A DNA stretch of 64,000 bases from CBDFNC01 sp965249895 (GCA_965249895.1 CBDFNC010000001.1:124001-188000); one strand, 5' to 3'. Positions 46,567 through 54,914 are shown, counted from the first letter of the stretch. Notes: a model not told the origin generated them from the letters alone. Program-made: numbers and translations.

Positions 46567-47081
46567 CGTAATATAGTCAGCTCGTCAAAATTTGCACCAG
46601 GTCGGATTTCGGATTCGGAAATGTATAGCGAGTTGTCGATTATTAGATGCAGCACTTATGCGTGGCCAACATTGCTTCTGTCTTTGCTGGTGCAGACTCG
46701 TACATAAAGAAAAGTAAAAGGCAAAACCTGACTCCTATACACTTTCCTTCCATTTCGATATTTTTGGTCTCGGTATACCAACGATTATAGAGGCTCGCTT
46801 TCTCCAAATATAAATCTTAAGTCTTGATGTTGATTGATAATTTAGAAATGTCATTTGATTTACCGCGCCATTTTAGTTCTCGGTAAACCCAACTCTCGCT
46901 TTCTACAGGTGATATAGTGCTTGCTTATCTTTTAAGGTATCCTCAACTAACTAATTTTATTGAGTAATTATCGTGAAATATTGTTCCAGAGGGCAGTGTA
47001 AGCTCCGGGCATACACGGAATTCCTGGTAATACACTGTTGAACTAAGCCGCTCCGCGGAATGTCGCCCCGCAGCCCCTTGT

Positions 47082-47126
47082 GCAACCTCCTTAAATAGCA
47101 ACATATTGACTATTTAAGGAGGTTGC
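47082..47126 (+). promoter_or_regulatory. Perfect hairpin that buries the integrase ribosome site
   Basis: Arms GCAACCTCCTTAAATAG and CTATTTAAGGAGGTTGC (17 bp, perfect) with an 11-base loop. The right arm contains the Shine-Dalgarno AAGGAGG and ends two bases before the ATG at 47128, so the folded mRNA would block translation. It may also be the element's terminal structure. Confidence 0.75.
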
Positions 47127-47127
47127 C

Positions 47128-47979
47128 ATGTCCCCACTCAGGCAGTGCATGCTAGACAACATGCAGGTCAGGCATTATTCGCCTCAGACTCGGGTAAGCT
47201 ATGTCCATTGGGTGTACGAGCTGAGTAAACATTATCGCCGTGCCCCTGATACCCTCAGTGATGAAGAGCTAAAAGCGTTCCTTTGGCATTTATCGCTAGA
47301 GCGGCACTTGTCGACCAGCAGTTGTCTTCAGGCGTTTCATGCCTTGCGTTTCTTCTATCGGGAGGTGCTCAAGCACGAGTTCAGAGAGCGGCTGTTGCCG
47401 GTGATGCGTAAGCAACAAAAAATCCCCGATTTACTCAGTCCAGGTGACGTTGCGCTGATTTTGCGGGCTTGCCGCAAACCCAAGTACCTCACCTTTTTGA
47501 TAGTGTGTTACGGCTGCGGTATGCGGATAGGCGAGACGCTTAATCTAAAACTGGGTGATATTGATGGTGAGCTACGCACGATACATATCCGTCAGGGCAA
47601 AGGGAGCAAAGACAGGTTGGTGCCGTTGTCGGAGACGGTATTGCTGCAGATGCGACGTTACTGGCAAAGCTGCCGGCCGTCAGGCTTCCTATTCTGCGGG
47701 CAACGACAGAACGAGCCCTTGCATTCGAGCAGCATCAGAAAAGTCTATCAGCAATGTAAAGTGGTGGCCGGTGTGGTGAAGCAGGGAGGGGTTCATGCGC
47801 TCCGACATGCCTTCGCGACCCACCAATTAATGGCCGGTATGCCGCTGACTCAGTTGCAAAAAATCCTTGGTCATAGCGATGTGCGCACCACATTACGTTA
47901 TACCCATTGGTTACCCCATTATCAGGCTGAGCAAGACGGCAGTTACGATTTAGTGGGACGGTTGGGGTTGTGGTCATGA
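47128..47979 (+). CDS. Tyrosine recombinase (phage integrase type) of an IS91-like element
   Basis: 283 residues. SAM-like N-terminal domain (MSPLRQCMLDNMQVRHYSPQT...) and catalytic domain with Arg in YGCGMRIGETLNLKL, H-x-x-R in HALRHAFATHQLM, and HSDVRTTLRYTH with the nucleophilic Tyr. It lacks the extra alpha-helix and patch that distinguish integron IntI from XerCD, so it is not the integrase of the cassette array beside it. Immediately followed by, and overlapping (ATGA) with, the IS91-type transposase gene, the usual composition of this IS91 subgroup. The ribosome site AAGGAGG lies in a hairpin. Confidence 0.9.
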   Translation: MSPLRQCMLDNMQVRHYSPQTRVSYVHWVYELSKHYRRAPDTLSDEELKAFLWHLSLERHLSTSSCLQAFHALRFFYREVLKHEFRERLLPVMRKQQKIPDLLSPGDVALILRACRKPKYLTFLIVCYGCGMRIGETLNLKLGDIDGELRTIHIRQGKGSKDRLVPLSETVLLQMRRYWQSCRPSGFLFCGQRQNEPLHSSSIRKVYQQCKVVAGVVKQGGVHALRHAFATHQLMAGMPLTQLQKILGHSDVRTTLRYTHWLPHYQAEQDGSYDLVGRLGLWS

Positions 47980-48653
47980 GCCGCTCAGTGTTCCAGCAAA
48001 TACTGGATGACGGATTGAAACAGCTGGATAAGGAGCATGTTACCCCACGACAGTGGCAGGTGTTAAGGCACGTGCAGGACTGCCGAACCGAAGCAATGGG
48101 TAGTTATACCTGGCATTGTCCCCATTGTGGTGAAGATACCCAGTGGTATTGCTCCTGCCGAGACCGGCATTGTCCACTGTGCCAGGGAAAAGCCAGAGAG
48201 CAATGGTTGCGAAAACGGCAGGCTGATGCCTTACCGGTGCCGTATCATCACCTGGTCTTTACCTTACCGCATCAGCTAAATCACTGGGCCTCACTCCACC
48301 CGGAAGTGATTTATAACGGGCTGTTTTACGCCAGCTGGCAAACCTTAACTGCGTTTACCAATGCCCGTCATCACCTGGAAGGACAGCTGGGGATGACGGC
48401 GGTATTGCACACCTGGGGTCAGACCTTAAGCCGTCACCTGCATCTCCATTGTTTAGTCCCGGGCGGTGTCCTGACCGACGAGAAGCGCTGGCAAGGGACG
48501 AAAAAAGCGCATTACCTGTTTCCGGTGAGGGCGTTATCCGTCAAGTTCCGTGGTTGTATGTTGGACTACCTGAGCAATCAGCATAAAGCGGGCAAGCTGC
48601 TGATGGCGGTGTGCCTACCGGCTCGCAGGGGGATGATGATGCGAACGGGATAG
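47976..48653 (+). CDS. IS91-family transposase, truncated
   Basis: 225 residues from ATG 47976, overlapping the recombinase stop. The N-terminal zinc-binding region is intact (CPHCGEDTQWYCSCRDRHCPLCQG) and the HUH motif is present in LSRHLHLHCLVPGG. Family members are about 400-500 residues; here the frame ends at MMMRTG soon after LLMAVCLPA, before the catalytic tyrosines, so rolling-circle activity is lost. DNA after 48653 is AT-rich debris up to the first attC site; the interval 48654-48862 holds no gene. Confidence 0.88.
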   Translation: MSRSVFQQILDDGLKQLDKEHVTPRQWQVLRHVQDCRTEAMGSYTWHCPHCGEDTQWYCSCRDRHCPLCQGKAREQWLRKRQADALPVPYHHLVFTLPHQLNHWASLHPEVIYNGLFYASWQTLTAFTNARHHLEGQLGMTAVLHTWGQTLSRHLHLHCLVPGGVLTDEKRWQGTKKAHYLFPVRALSVKFRGCMLDYLSNQHKAGKLLMAVCLPARRGMMMRTG

Positions 48654-48862
48654 TGGTTTAAGCTATTAAAAATAATCGTAAAAATGCGACTGGGGAGGTA
48701 TTGCTGCGTTTTAAAAATGGCAAATAACAGCGTAAACTAAGGTTCAATATTGCAGCCTGGATAGTGTTGAACCGAGTGGAACAAAGCCATAGCAGTCAAA
48801 ATGTATTGAACGCCCCAACCCCTCAAAAAACAAAATCCATAAACAGTGTGCCTGGCGGCACC

Positions 48863-48921
48863 GTCCAACAGGGCATTTATATATTATGCTGCGACAATAT
48901 ATAAATGCTTAATTGTTAGAA
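48863..48921 (+). other. attC-like site 0, start of the cassette array
   Basis: R''-like GTCCAAC, then perfect arms GCATTTATATATT/AATATATAAATGC around ATGCTGCGAC, and R' GTTAGAA (48915-48921). The recombination point G^TT is at 48915. R'' and R' are the outer ends of a hairpin of about 55 nt, short for an attC. Confidence 0.6.
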
Positions 48922-48939
48922 GCCTAAAGGGTTCCGAGT

Positions 48940-49278
48940 ATGGGTATAACAATAAGCAAAGTAGATGCATGCTATATAGTGACATTTCCTGATCATGTAA
49001 CCCTTGATTGTTTAATTGATTGGGGTAGTGCATTCAAGAGTAAACTCGAAGGAGAAGTTCCTAAAAGTTTACTGTTAGATACCAAACTTCACAACTTTGA
49101 GTCTATTGATTGCTTAAAATGGCTTAGAGAGTTTCTTACTGACATTTGTGTCGTAAATAACGAAATCAACAAAGTCGCATTTGTTCAGCCGAGAAGTTAT
49201 CGGGAGTCTGAGATTGTTTCAACTAATGAAGCTTACTTTTCTGAACTACCAAAAGCGCGTAAATGGCTAAATGGCTAA
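48940..49278 (+). CDS. Cassette gene: STAS/SEC14-like (SpoIIAA-like) protein
   Basis: 112 residues. Alternating strands and helices (GITISKVDACYIVTFPDHVTLDCLIDW, KSLLLDTKLHNFESIDCLKWL, INKVAFVQPRSYRESEIVSTN) and the ending AYFSELPKARKWL resemble small STAS/SEC14 (SpoIIAA-like) proteins. The family call is moderate. The cassette runs from 48916 to 49392. Its left R' box GTTAGAAGCC is the exact complement of its own R'' GGCTTCTAAC at 49298-49307, proving it is a genuine unit. No own promoter recognised. Confidence 0.7.
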   Translation: MGITISKVDACYIVTFPDHVTLDCLIDWGSAFKSKLEGEVPKSLLLDTKLHNFESIDCLKWLREFLTDICVVNNEINKVAFVQPRSYRESEIVSTNEAYFSELPKARKWLNG

Positions 49279-49300
49279 ATATCTAACTGTGCAAATCGGC

Positions 49301-49398
49301 TTCTAACAAGGCACTCAAAAGGACAAATAACAGTTGGTTTTTGCTCCTTCGTCGCTATTTTAACCAACTATTATTTTCCTCTTAGTGAGGCGTTATAT
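49301..49398 (+). other. attC site 1
   Basis: R'' TTCTAAC and R' GTTATAT (49392-49398) enclose AGTTGGTT...AACCAACT and GGACAAATAA...TTATTTTCC arms with extrahelical mismatches and a variable loop. This is the structure of a typical integron attC. Confidence 0.88.
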
Positions 49399-49460
49399 TT
49401 TTAAAAGAGAGAGTCACTTGTATTCTCTATTATTTACTCAAAAGGAAATTAAAATCGAAA

Positions 49461-50657
49461 ATGAATCAACTAACGTACCCAAGAGAACGTACACTTGGAG
49501 CCATCACCCTAGTATTAGGTCTTATAGCATGGTTGGGATTAATAGTTGGCTCCTTCGGAATTGCCTTAATTATACTCGGGCTTGGTTTTATCCTATATTT
49601 ATTCGTCCAGTCCTCATTAATTGCTCATATCAAAGGGAATGGTGTTGAGTTATCCGAGACACAATTTCCCGATTTATATTCGCAGTTCGTTAGCTGTTGT
49701 GATCAACTAGAAATAAAATCACGACCTCAAGCATATATCTTAAATGGAAATGGTGGTCTCAATGCTTTCGCAACAAAATTTCTAGGCACACAATATGTGG
49801 TCCTAATGACTGATGTTGTCGATGCGATGGATAAACACGATGATGGTGTAAGTTTCTATATTGGTCACGAACTTGGTCACTTACGTATGAAACATTTAAG
49901 TGGTGGGTTACTACGATGGCCTGTTCTGTGGCTACCATTACTTGGAGCCGCTTATTCACGGGCACGTGAGACTACGTGTGATCGTCATGGACTAGCTTGT
50001 TGTAAATCTCCAGAGGGAGCCGCTCGTGCTCTTGCAGCTCTTGCAGCAGGTGTTGAGCGGTGGAAAAATCTTGATGTTATTTCTTATGTAAAACAATCTA
50101 GTCATTCATCTGGTTTTTGGATGTCATTTCATGAATTAACTGCGGGTTATCCTTGGTTGACTAAACGTGCTGCACGAGTAATGGATGTCGATGCTACGAT
50201 GCCTAAGCGTAGCTTTTTTTCTTATGTTCTAGCTGCTTTTGTGCCATTTGCTGGTCGTTTTGGATCAGGCTTTGGTGTTTTGATATTGGTATATATAATC
50301 GGTGTTTTAGCTGCTATTGCACTTCCTGCATATCAACAATATACAACTAAAGCTGTATTGTCGGCTAATGTTCTTCACTCACAAGAAACCCGTGATGCGC
50401 TTGGTGACTATTATGAGACTAATCAAAAGATTCCTGAGTCCTTAGACATCTTAAATATTAAGGCAGAGTTAATCGATGGCTCTTTGATGACACTCAATAT
50501 TGATAATATGGCACTTTCTATTAATACAAAGAAGGGTGAACTTATCTTTACACCAGCAGAAGATGACCAAGGTAACATCATTTGGGATTGTATAAATGGG
50601 GAGGGAGTAACCCCTGAGCAATTACCCCCTTCGTGTATCCGTGTGGAAATTAAATAG
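49461..50657 (+). CDS. Cassette gene: M48 metalloprotease fused to a type IV pilin-like segment
   Basis: 398 residues. Two N-terminal membrane helices (about 12-58), then an M48 peptidase domain with zinc motif H136-E137-x-x-H140 in YIGHELGHLRMKH and the third-ligand Glu in RARETTCDRHG. From about residue 270 the sequence FGVLILVYIIGVLAAIALPAYQQYTTKAVL is a pilin-type N-terminal helix, followed by a pilin-like globular end containing one Cys pair (about 382 and 396). A fusion of protease and pseudopilin is unusual. The cassette spans 49393-50767, and its R' box GTTATATTTTT is exactly complementary to R'' AAAAATATAAC at 50670-50680. Confidence 0.85.
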   Translation: MNQLTYPRERTLGAITLVLGLIAWLGLIVGSFGIALIILGLGFILYLFVQSSLIAHIKGNGVELSETQFPDLYSQFVSCCDQLEIKSRPQAYILNGNGGLNAFATKFLGTQYVVLMTDVVDAMDKHDDGVSFYIGHELGHLRMKHLSGGLLRWPVLWLPLLGAAYSRARETTCDRHGLACCKSPEGAARALAALAAGVERWKNLDVISYVKQSSHSSGFWMSFHELTAGYPWLTKRAARVMDVDATMPKRSFFSYVLAAFVPFAGRFGSGFGVLILVYIIGVLAAIALPAYQQYTTKAVLSANVLHSQETRDALGDYYETNQKIPESLDILNIKAELIDGSLMTLNIDNMALSINTKKGELIFTPAEDDQGNIIWDCINGEGVTPEQLPPSCIRVEIK

Positions 50658-50673
50658 AGTTCATTGCTCATAA

Positions 50674-50773
50674 AAATATAACAAGTTAATCAAACGGACG
50701 CTAAATAGTTGGCTAGCGCTCGTTCCTTGCAATTTCAACCAACTATTTCGCGCCGCTTAGCAAGGCGTTGTAT
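50674..50773 (+). other. attC site 2
   Basis: R'' ATATAAC, arms AAATAGTTGG...CCAACTATTT, GCG/CGC bulges and R' GTTGTAT (50767-50773). The next cassette is separated from this R' by an inserted IS, which repeats CAAGGCGTTGTAT on its far side. Confidence 0.85.
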
Positions 50774-52498
50774 GGGACTGATCAAATTCCACCCGTTTAG
50801 GGTAACAAAACCAATAGCTCCTCTCCAATTCAGCGAGTGCTGGATCAGATTAATAAATAGTCAGTTTGGGTTGCCTGTTACCAGGCTAAAATCAGTGGCT
50901 GAGCTTACTCGGTGGGAAGCCAAGCAGTGTCAGCCAGTCGGTCACCTTTTCTCCCGTCAGCAATTCGTGGGCTGACCGGCCTTTGTGACGTCCCCAGCGC
51001 TTTTCCCGCAGGTTGTACCAGGCGCGGAACAGCTCCAGAAACGCTTGGTTCACACCCTTTCTGGCATACAGATAAGTGCGTAAGGTGGCGTTGAAGCCTT
51101 CAATGGCACTGGACGCGCGGTGACGTTTGGTGAGTAACATTTCCACTTCTTGCATCAGCTGCTCACAGCGTGTTTCATCCAACTGTGTGGTCAACAGGCG
51201 GTAGCTGCCGAGCATTTCCTGAATAAGCCGCTGTTGCTTGTGCTTCCCGGCCTTTGCTAATTCACGTCGGCACTCAAAGAAGCGGCAAGCCAGCTCAACT
51301 GGTTGCTGAGAATAACGTGCAATACAGCCTTGTAACTTATCATGGAGTGCTTGGGTGGCCAGAGTGAGGCCATCCAAGCGGTTTACCAGATAAGTCGCCG
51401 CCTTGTTACATTCCTTATGTGCCGCCCTGCGCAGCAATAGCGTGGCATGGGCCAGCCTGGTCTGCGCCATTTCGGTGGTCATTAGCTTGCCGGTCTTTCG
51501 GCAAACGCAGCTGAAGGTGGCGTGAAGAAGGTGCAAAGCCCGTTCAGCATGCTCATAGCGCTCGATAGCCTTATCGCATTGGTTATCTGCACGCAGCCAT
51601 TGACCGAACGTATCATCCGGGTCTTCTGTTATGGTGGGGCTGATGGCCTGGTAAGCCGTTTCTTCCTGGGTAATGTAATAGTAAGCACGTTGCTCAACCC
51701 TGCGCACCGCCTTGGCAGCGATATACAGGGCATGAAAAACATCATCACGTTGCTGCGCCTGTTCGAAAACCGTGGTGACACCGGCGGCTATCCCCTTGGC
51801 ACCGTCTTTGACGATGTGTTTTGGCATCATCCCCTGAGCAGCAGCCTGCTGGAGTACTTTGGCCCAGGTTTTACCATCTCGCTGTTGCTCGTGAGACAGG
51901 CAGAACAGGTAGCCGGGATCCAGGTCAACGCCCGCCAGCACAGGGTCGCCCTGGCTGAACATTTCATCCACCGCACCGCTCTGGATGGCTGATAATGGCA
52001 CCGTTCGGTTGAAGTCAGCGGCATTTTTTTGCGCCTCGGCAATAACCCCTTGTATATAGCCATAGCTGACTTTACAGCCGGGATACAGCAGAGGTATAAG
52101 CGCTTCAATACTGCGAATGGAATTGGGGGCAGTGATGGTTAACGCGACAATACTGCGGCGCAGGTGTGGCACATCCACATCAAGCGTCGCGATACAATCC
52201 GGCTCACTTTGCGTTTTGACGAGGGCGTCGAAGGCAGCCCGGGCAGCCCCGCGGGCGGTGTAGACAGCCTTGCGGGATATCTTGAATTCGTCAGATAAGG
52301 CGGTGACATCACCATGGGCTTGTAAAATGCAGCTCTTTGCGAGAAGATCGAGTTTATCTGAGGAGCTAAGTGGTGTTCGGTTTAGTATCGGCATTTTGTT
52401 GTTCTTGATAGTGTTTTTCGCGAAATAATTATCTCAAACAACTGCGCTTATTTCCTCAGATTTCTCCTCTCATTTGTTACCCAAGTTTGATGGGTTCC
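50774..52498. mobile_element. Insertion sequence in attC 2; probable parent of the R1 MITEs
   Basis: About 1725 bp flanked by the 13-bp direct repeat CAAGGCGTTGTAT (50761-50773 and 52499-52511). The ends are GGGACTGATCAAA on the left and GGAACCCATCAAA on the right (inward). Both have GGGTAACAAA a little further in (50800-50809; complement 52473-52482). The same GGAACC...ATCAAA...GGTAACA ends occur on R1a and R1e. It carries one transposase gene. Confidence 0.78.
50892..52394 (-). CDS. DDE-type transposase, family not assigned
   Basis: 500 residues and unbroken. The N-terminus looks like a helix-turn-helix (LAKSCILQAHGDVTALSDEFKISRKAVYTARG). Candidate acidic residues are Asp in QSGAVDEMFSQGDPVLAGVDLD, Asp in PKHIVKDGAKGIAAG and Glu in RASSAIEGFNATLRTYL. 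The ending RKGVNQAFLELFRAWYNLREKRWGRHKGRSAHELLTG is typical of a transposase group I have seen mainly in marine bacteria and would place in ISNCY, without certainty. It is the only gene of the element at 50774-52498. Confidence 0.82.
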   Translation of the reverse strand: MPILNRTPLSSSDKLDLLAKSCILQAHGDVTALSDEFKISRKAVYTARGAARAAFDALVKTQSEPDCIATLDVDVPHLRRSIVALTITAPNSIRSIEALIPLLYPGCKVSYGYIQGVIAEAQKNAADFNRTVPLSAIQSGAVDEMFSQGDPVLAGVDLDPGYLFCLSHEQQRDGKTWAKVLQQAAAQGMMPKHIVKDGAKGIAAGVTTVFEQAQQRDDVFHALYIAAKAVRRVEQRAYYYITQEETAYQAISPTITEDPDDTFGQWLRADNQCDKAIERYEHAERALHLLHATFSCVCRKTGKLMTTEMAQTRLAHATLLLRRAAHKECNKAATYLVNRLDGLTLATQALHDKLQGCIARYSQQPVELACRFFECRRELAKAGKHKQQRLIQEMLGSYRLLTTQLDETRCEQLMQEVEMLLTKRHRASSAIEGFNATLRTYLYARKGVNQAFLELFRAWYNLREKRWGRHKGRSAHELLTGEKVTDWLTLLGFPPSKLSH

Positions 52499-52532
52499 CA
52501 AGGCGTTGTATTAATTAGAAGATGTAAACTAT

Positions 52533-53129
52533 ATGCGTTACATGTTATTACTATGTGCCTTTCTTGGGTTCTCAGTATTAGCACAAGTCAATGAATCGCT
52601 TCAACGTGAATTTATCGAACTGGAAGTTCGAGATCAAAAAATTAGAAGTGAAATTACTAACTTGGGTTGGAATAATGTTTCTGAAAAGTTAGCGAGGAAG
52701 CTTAATAATGTTGATAAAAAAACACAAAGCGCCTTAAGGAAATAATTGAAAAACATTCATGGGTTAATAAATAACTAGTTGGCGAAAATGGAGTTTCAGC
52801 GGCTTTTTTGATTATTCAACATTCACCCGACTTAGATTTTAAAGAATCAATGTACCAATTTTAAAGGAGTCCTATTTAAAAAAAGAAGGTGTTACTGGAC
52901 AGCATGTCGCGTTGTTAACGGATCGAGTATTCCTAGCTCAAGGTAAAAAGCAAATATACGGCACTCAAGCTCAAATCGTAAATGGCGAACTTGTGTTTGA
53001 TCCAATTCAAGATGAAAGTGACGTAAATAAACTTCGTCAAGGATGGGGTTGCCTCCAATTGAACTATATCGAAAGGAAATGGAAAAGATGTATGGTATTA
53101 AAGAGCATCCTGAAATCGAGTTTAATTGA
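52533..53129 (+). pseudogene. Cassette gene: DUF6624-type exported protein, frameshifted
   Basis: Starts with a signal peptide (MRYMLLLCAFLGFSVLAQ) and continues ESLQREFIELEVRDQKIR to 52745. After shifts it reads EIIEKHSWVNK, LVGENGVSAAFLIIQHSPDLDFKES, then EGVTGQHVALLTDRVFLAQGKKQIYGTQ, DPIQDESDVNKLRQ and MEKMYGIKEHPEIEFN (stop at 53129). These phrases fit the DUF6624 family. At least four frame changes and stops, so not functional. The cassette spans 52505-53215. Confidence 0.75.
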
Positions 53130-53135
53130 AAATTC

Positions 53136-53221
53136 ATATAACAAGTACATATAATGAATTTTACTTGCTGGGCGTTTCGCCCTAAAAGCACAAGTGAAAC
53201 CCTCATATGAAAGCGTTAAGC
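53136..53221 (+). other. attC site 3
   Basis: R'' ATATAAC at 53136, inner arms ACTTGC/GCACAAGT around GGGCGTTTCGCCC, and R' GTTAAGC at 53215. The cassette's own R' (GTTGTATTAATT) and this R'' (AATTCATATAAC) are complementary at most positions. Confidence 0.7.
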
Positions 53222-53246
53222 GTATTGGCGGATTAGGTTATAAATT

Positions 53247-53543
53247 ATGAAATCGACTAAATTCGATAAATTAATGAAAGTTTATCTCGAATTAAGTGAT
53301 GAATTTAAGGCTCTAGAAGATGAATCGGTCAAGAGAATGCTAGAAAGTTGGTCGGTTTCGTTTAAACAAATAGATGGCTTTCTTGAATCTAAAAAAGTTC
53401 GTAAATCACAAATCACTTCTGGTTTGGATCAAGGCCTGCGAGAGCTTCCCGAAATTATATCTGATTTACCTGAATCAGAACGAGAATTGGATTTATTAAA
53501 ATTACATAGCGTAATTGATAACAATATTCCAGGGTTTTATTAA
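53247..53543 (+). CDS. Cassette gene: unknown 98-aa acidic helical protein
   Basis: ATG at 53247. Strongly charged, probably all-helical: KFDKLMKVYLELSDEFKALE, VKRMLESWSVSFKQIDGFLESKK and ELPEIISDLPESERELDLLKLHSV. No signal peptide, no membrane segment and no family recognised. Length and position between attC 3 and attC 4 (cassette 53216-53643) support it as a real cassette gene. The cassette start leaves only 31 bp of leader, so it depends on an upstream promoter. Confidence 0.6.
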   Translation: MKSTKFDKLMKVYLELSDEFKALEDESVKRMLESWSVSFKQIDGFLESKKVRKSQITSGLDQGLRELPEIISDLPESERELDLLKLHSVIDNNIPGFY

Positions 53544-53555
53544 GTGTACGCATAA

Positions 53556-53649
53556 AAGTAACTTAAGCGGGACTGCTAACCGTTGGATCAGTTTCCCTTC
53601 GCTATACATTTTAGCCAACAATTGTCAGCCCCTTAGTTTGGCGTTATAT
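53556..53649 (+). other. attC site 4
   Basis: AAGTAACTTAAGCGGGACTG on the left and CAGCCCCTTAGTTTGGCGTTATAT on the right pair imperfectly, with GTTGG/CCAAC inside and R' GTTATAT at 53643. The conserved right half CAGCCCCTTAG...GCGTTA is typical of superintegron sites. Confidence 0.8.
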
Positions 53650-53664
53650 TACAAAGGTCGTTCA

Positions 53665-53906
53665 GTGGAAATCTATATTTCAGATTTATTATTTACATCA
53701 TTTTTTAGTGTTGGTTTTTTTGGCTAATAAAATTTGAACTGCAATTTGGAACTTCTGGTGGCAACCGGTTTGTCGATAAAGTTGTTGCATCTAAACCAAT
53801 ATTGATTCAAGGAAAACTAGCAAAATACATCTCTTTAGTTTTAGTGTTAACTTCTGGTTTTTGTATATCGCAATATAAATTTGGTGATATGCTTTTCTCA
53901 TGGTGA
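53665..53906 (+). pseudogene. Cassette gene: small membrane protein with a frameshift
   Basis: A GTG at 53665 starts MEIYISDLLFTSFFSVGFFG, which stops at TAA. A +1 shift at the T-rich run near 53720 restores LIKFELQFGTSGGNRFVDKVVASKPIL...YISLVLVLTSGFCISQYKFGD to a stop at 53906. The two hydrophobic parts suggest a small membrane protein. The shift lies next to a run of seven T residues, so a sequencing error is possible. Confidence 0.45.
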
Positions 53907-53908
53907 AA

Positions 53909-53970
53909 GTTGTAACGCTGGGCTACATATTTTAGCAAACTATTATCAGCCCCTTAAATGGGCGTTACTT
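53909..53970 (+). other. attC site 5 (short)
   Basis: R''-like TGTAACG, left CTGGGCTA and right TAGC/CAGCCCC, AAATGGGCGTTACTT with R' GTTACTT at 53964. About 60 bp, the shortest convincing site of the array. Confidence 0.7.
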
Positions 53971-54000
53971 GAGTAACTTCACTATCCACGGAGCTAATAT

Positions 54001-54432
54001 ATGAATGACGAAAATAAAATTACTAATGGTGGATGTCTATGTGGTGCAGTCCGATACGAAGTGAAAGGGCCACTCAGAGATATAGTGAACTGCCATTGTA
54101 GTATGTGTCAGAAATTACATGGAAATTTCGGCCCTCATACAAAAGCAAGAAAGATAAATATCAAAATCACTACTAACGATGGCCTGGCTTGGTACAAGAC
54201 ATCTGAAATAGCCCAAAGAGGCTTCTGTCAAAAGTGTGGTTCAAGTCTATTTTGGGAACCATTTAACTTAGACGCAACCGGAATCATCGCTGGCTCGTTG
54301 GATGGTCCCACTGAATTAAAAACAATGGGTCATATATTTGTTGGTGAAAAGCCTGACTTTTACGAAATAACTGATGGTAATCCGCAATTCATTCATTCAT
54401 CGGATGGTCAGTTGGTAAATGATTACAAATAG
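54001..54432 (+). CDS. Cassette gene: GFA-family (glutathione-dependent formaldehyde-activating-like) protein
   Basis: 143 residues. The zinc-binding cysteines of the GFA/CENP-V family are all present: GGCLCGAVRYEVKG, VNCHCSMCQKLHG and RGFCQKCGSSLFWE. The fold is the Mss4-like beta tent. Most family members are of unknown substrate, and the formaldehyde-glutathione activity applies to few of them. GFA proteins are frequent integron cargo. The cassette spans 53965-54541, and the start is preceded by GGAGCTAATAT. Confidence 0.88.
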   Translation: MNDENKITNGGCLCGAVRYEVKGPLRDIVNCHCSMCQKLHGNFGPHTKARKINIKITTNDGLAWYKTSEIAQRGFCQKCGSSLFWEPFNLDATGIIAGSLDGPTELKTMGHIFVGEKPDFYEITDGNPQFIHSSDGQLVNDYK

Positions 54433-54447
54433 TTGTGTATATTAATC

Positions 54448-54547
54448 ACATAACAAGATGCTCAAGAGCGGACGTGAAACAGTTGACTTGCGCTCGTTCC
54501 TCGCTAATTTTAGCCAACTATTTTACGCCGCATACAAGGCGTTATGC
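54448..54547 (+). other. attC site 6
   Basis: R'' ACATAAC, arms GAAACAGTTGACTTGCG / AGCCAACTATTTTAC with TCGTTCCTCGC loop, AAGAGCGGACG/GCCGCATACAAGGCG and R' GTTATGC at 54541. Very similar to attC 2 in its centre (GCGCTCGTTCCT). Confidence 0.85.
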
Positions 54548-54566
54548 GCAAATCAAGGATTGAGCA

Positions 54567-54899
54567 TTGGATCAATATTTAGCATTATCAAAATTAGCTA
54601 ATTCAGTAGTCTATGAAGATGCGGTGTCAGTGCAAGCCTGTAATTCTGCTGTTGATGGTATGTATTCCATCGTTCGCAATGCTGGAGAAGAAGAGCTTTC
54701 AAGCTTAATTAGTTTGCTTGAAGATCCATCAGCTAAAATTTGGTTGGCTCACCAGCTCATTGAACATCACTCGCTATCTGAATCTATAGAAGATAAATGC
54801 TTTAAAATTGTTCAGGATTTAGCCAGTCAGGATTCACTGAATACATTTGGTGAGCAGCAGTGGCTCAAGACGTGGGAGCATAAACTTGGTCGCGCATAA
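54567..54899 (+). CDS. Cassette gene: unknown 110-aa helical protein
   Basis: A TTG start at 54567 is supported by AAGGATTGAGCA upstream; no ATG fits. The protein is helical and acidic: YLALSKLANSVVYEDAVSVQ, VDGMYSIVRNAGEEELSSLISLLEDPSAKIWLAHQLIEHHSL and KCFKIVQDLASQ. This resembles small HEAT-like or DUF2019-type proteins, but I cannot assign it. R'' GCGCATAAC (54892-54900) is an exact complement of the cassette's left R' GTTATGCGC, and it overlaps the stop codon. The attC beyond it is interrupted by R1e. Confidence 0.65.
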   Translation: MDQYLALSKLANSVVYEDAVSVQACNSAVDGMYSIVRNAGEEELSSLISLLEDPSAKIWLAHQLIEHHSLSESIEDKCFKIVQDLASQDSLNTFGEQQWLKTWEHKLGRA

Positions 54900-54914
54900 C
54901 AAAGCGGTTAATTT
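54891..54914 (+). other. Left half of attC 7, interrupted
   Basis: R'' CGCATAAC followed by AAAGCGGTTAATTT; the element R1e begins at 54915. The matching right half is not recognisable after 55114. Confidence 0.65.

Noticed and set aside
47128..47979. Considered as the integron integrase
   Set aside because: It is fused in arrangement to an IS91-type transposase gene, and the extra helix of IntI is not apparent. The array's integrase must be elsewhere or absent.
53515..53727. Open frame of 70 codons overlapping attC 4
   Set aside because: It runs through the attC site; only its last part (GTG 53665) coincides with the small membrane-protein relic.
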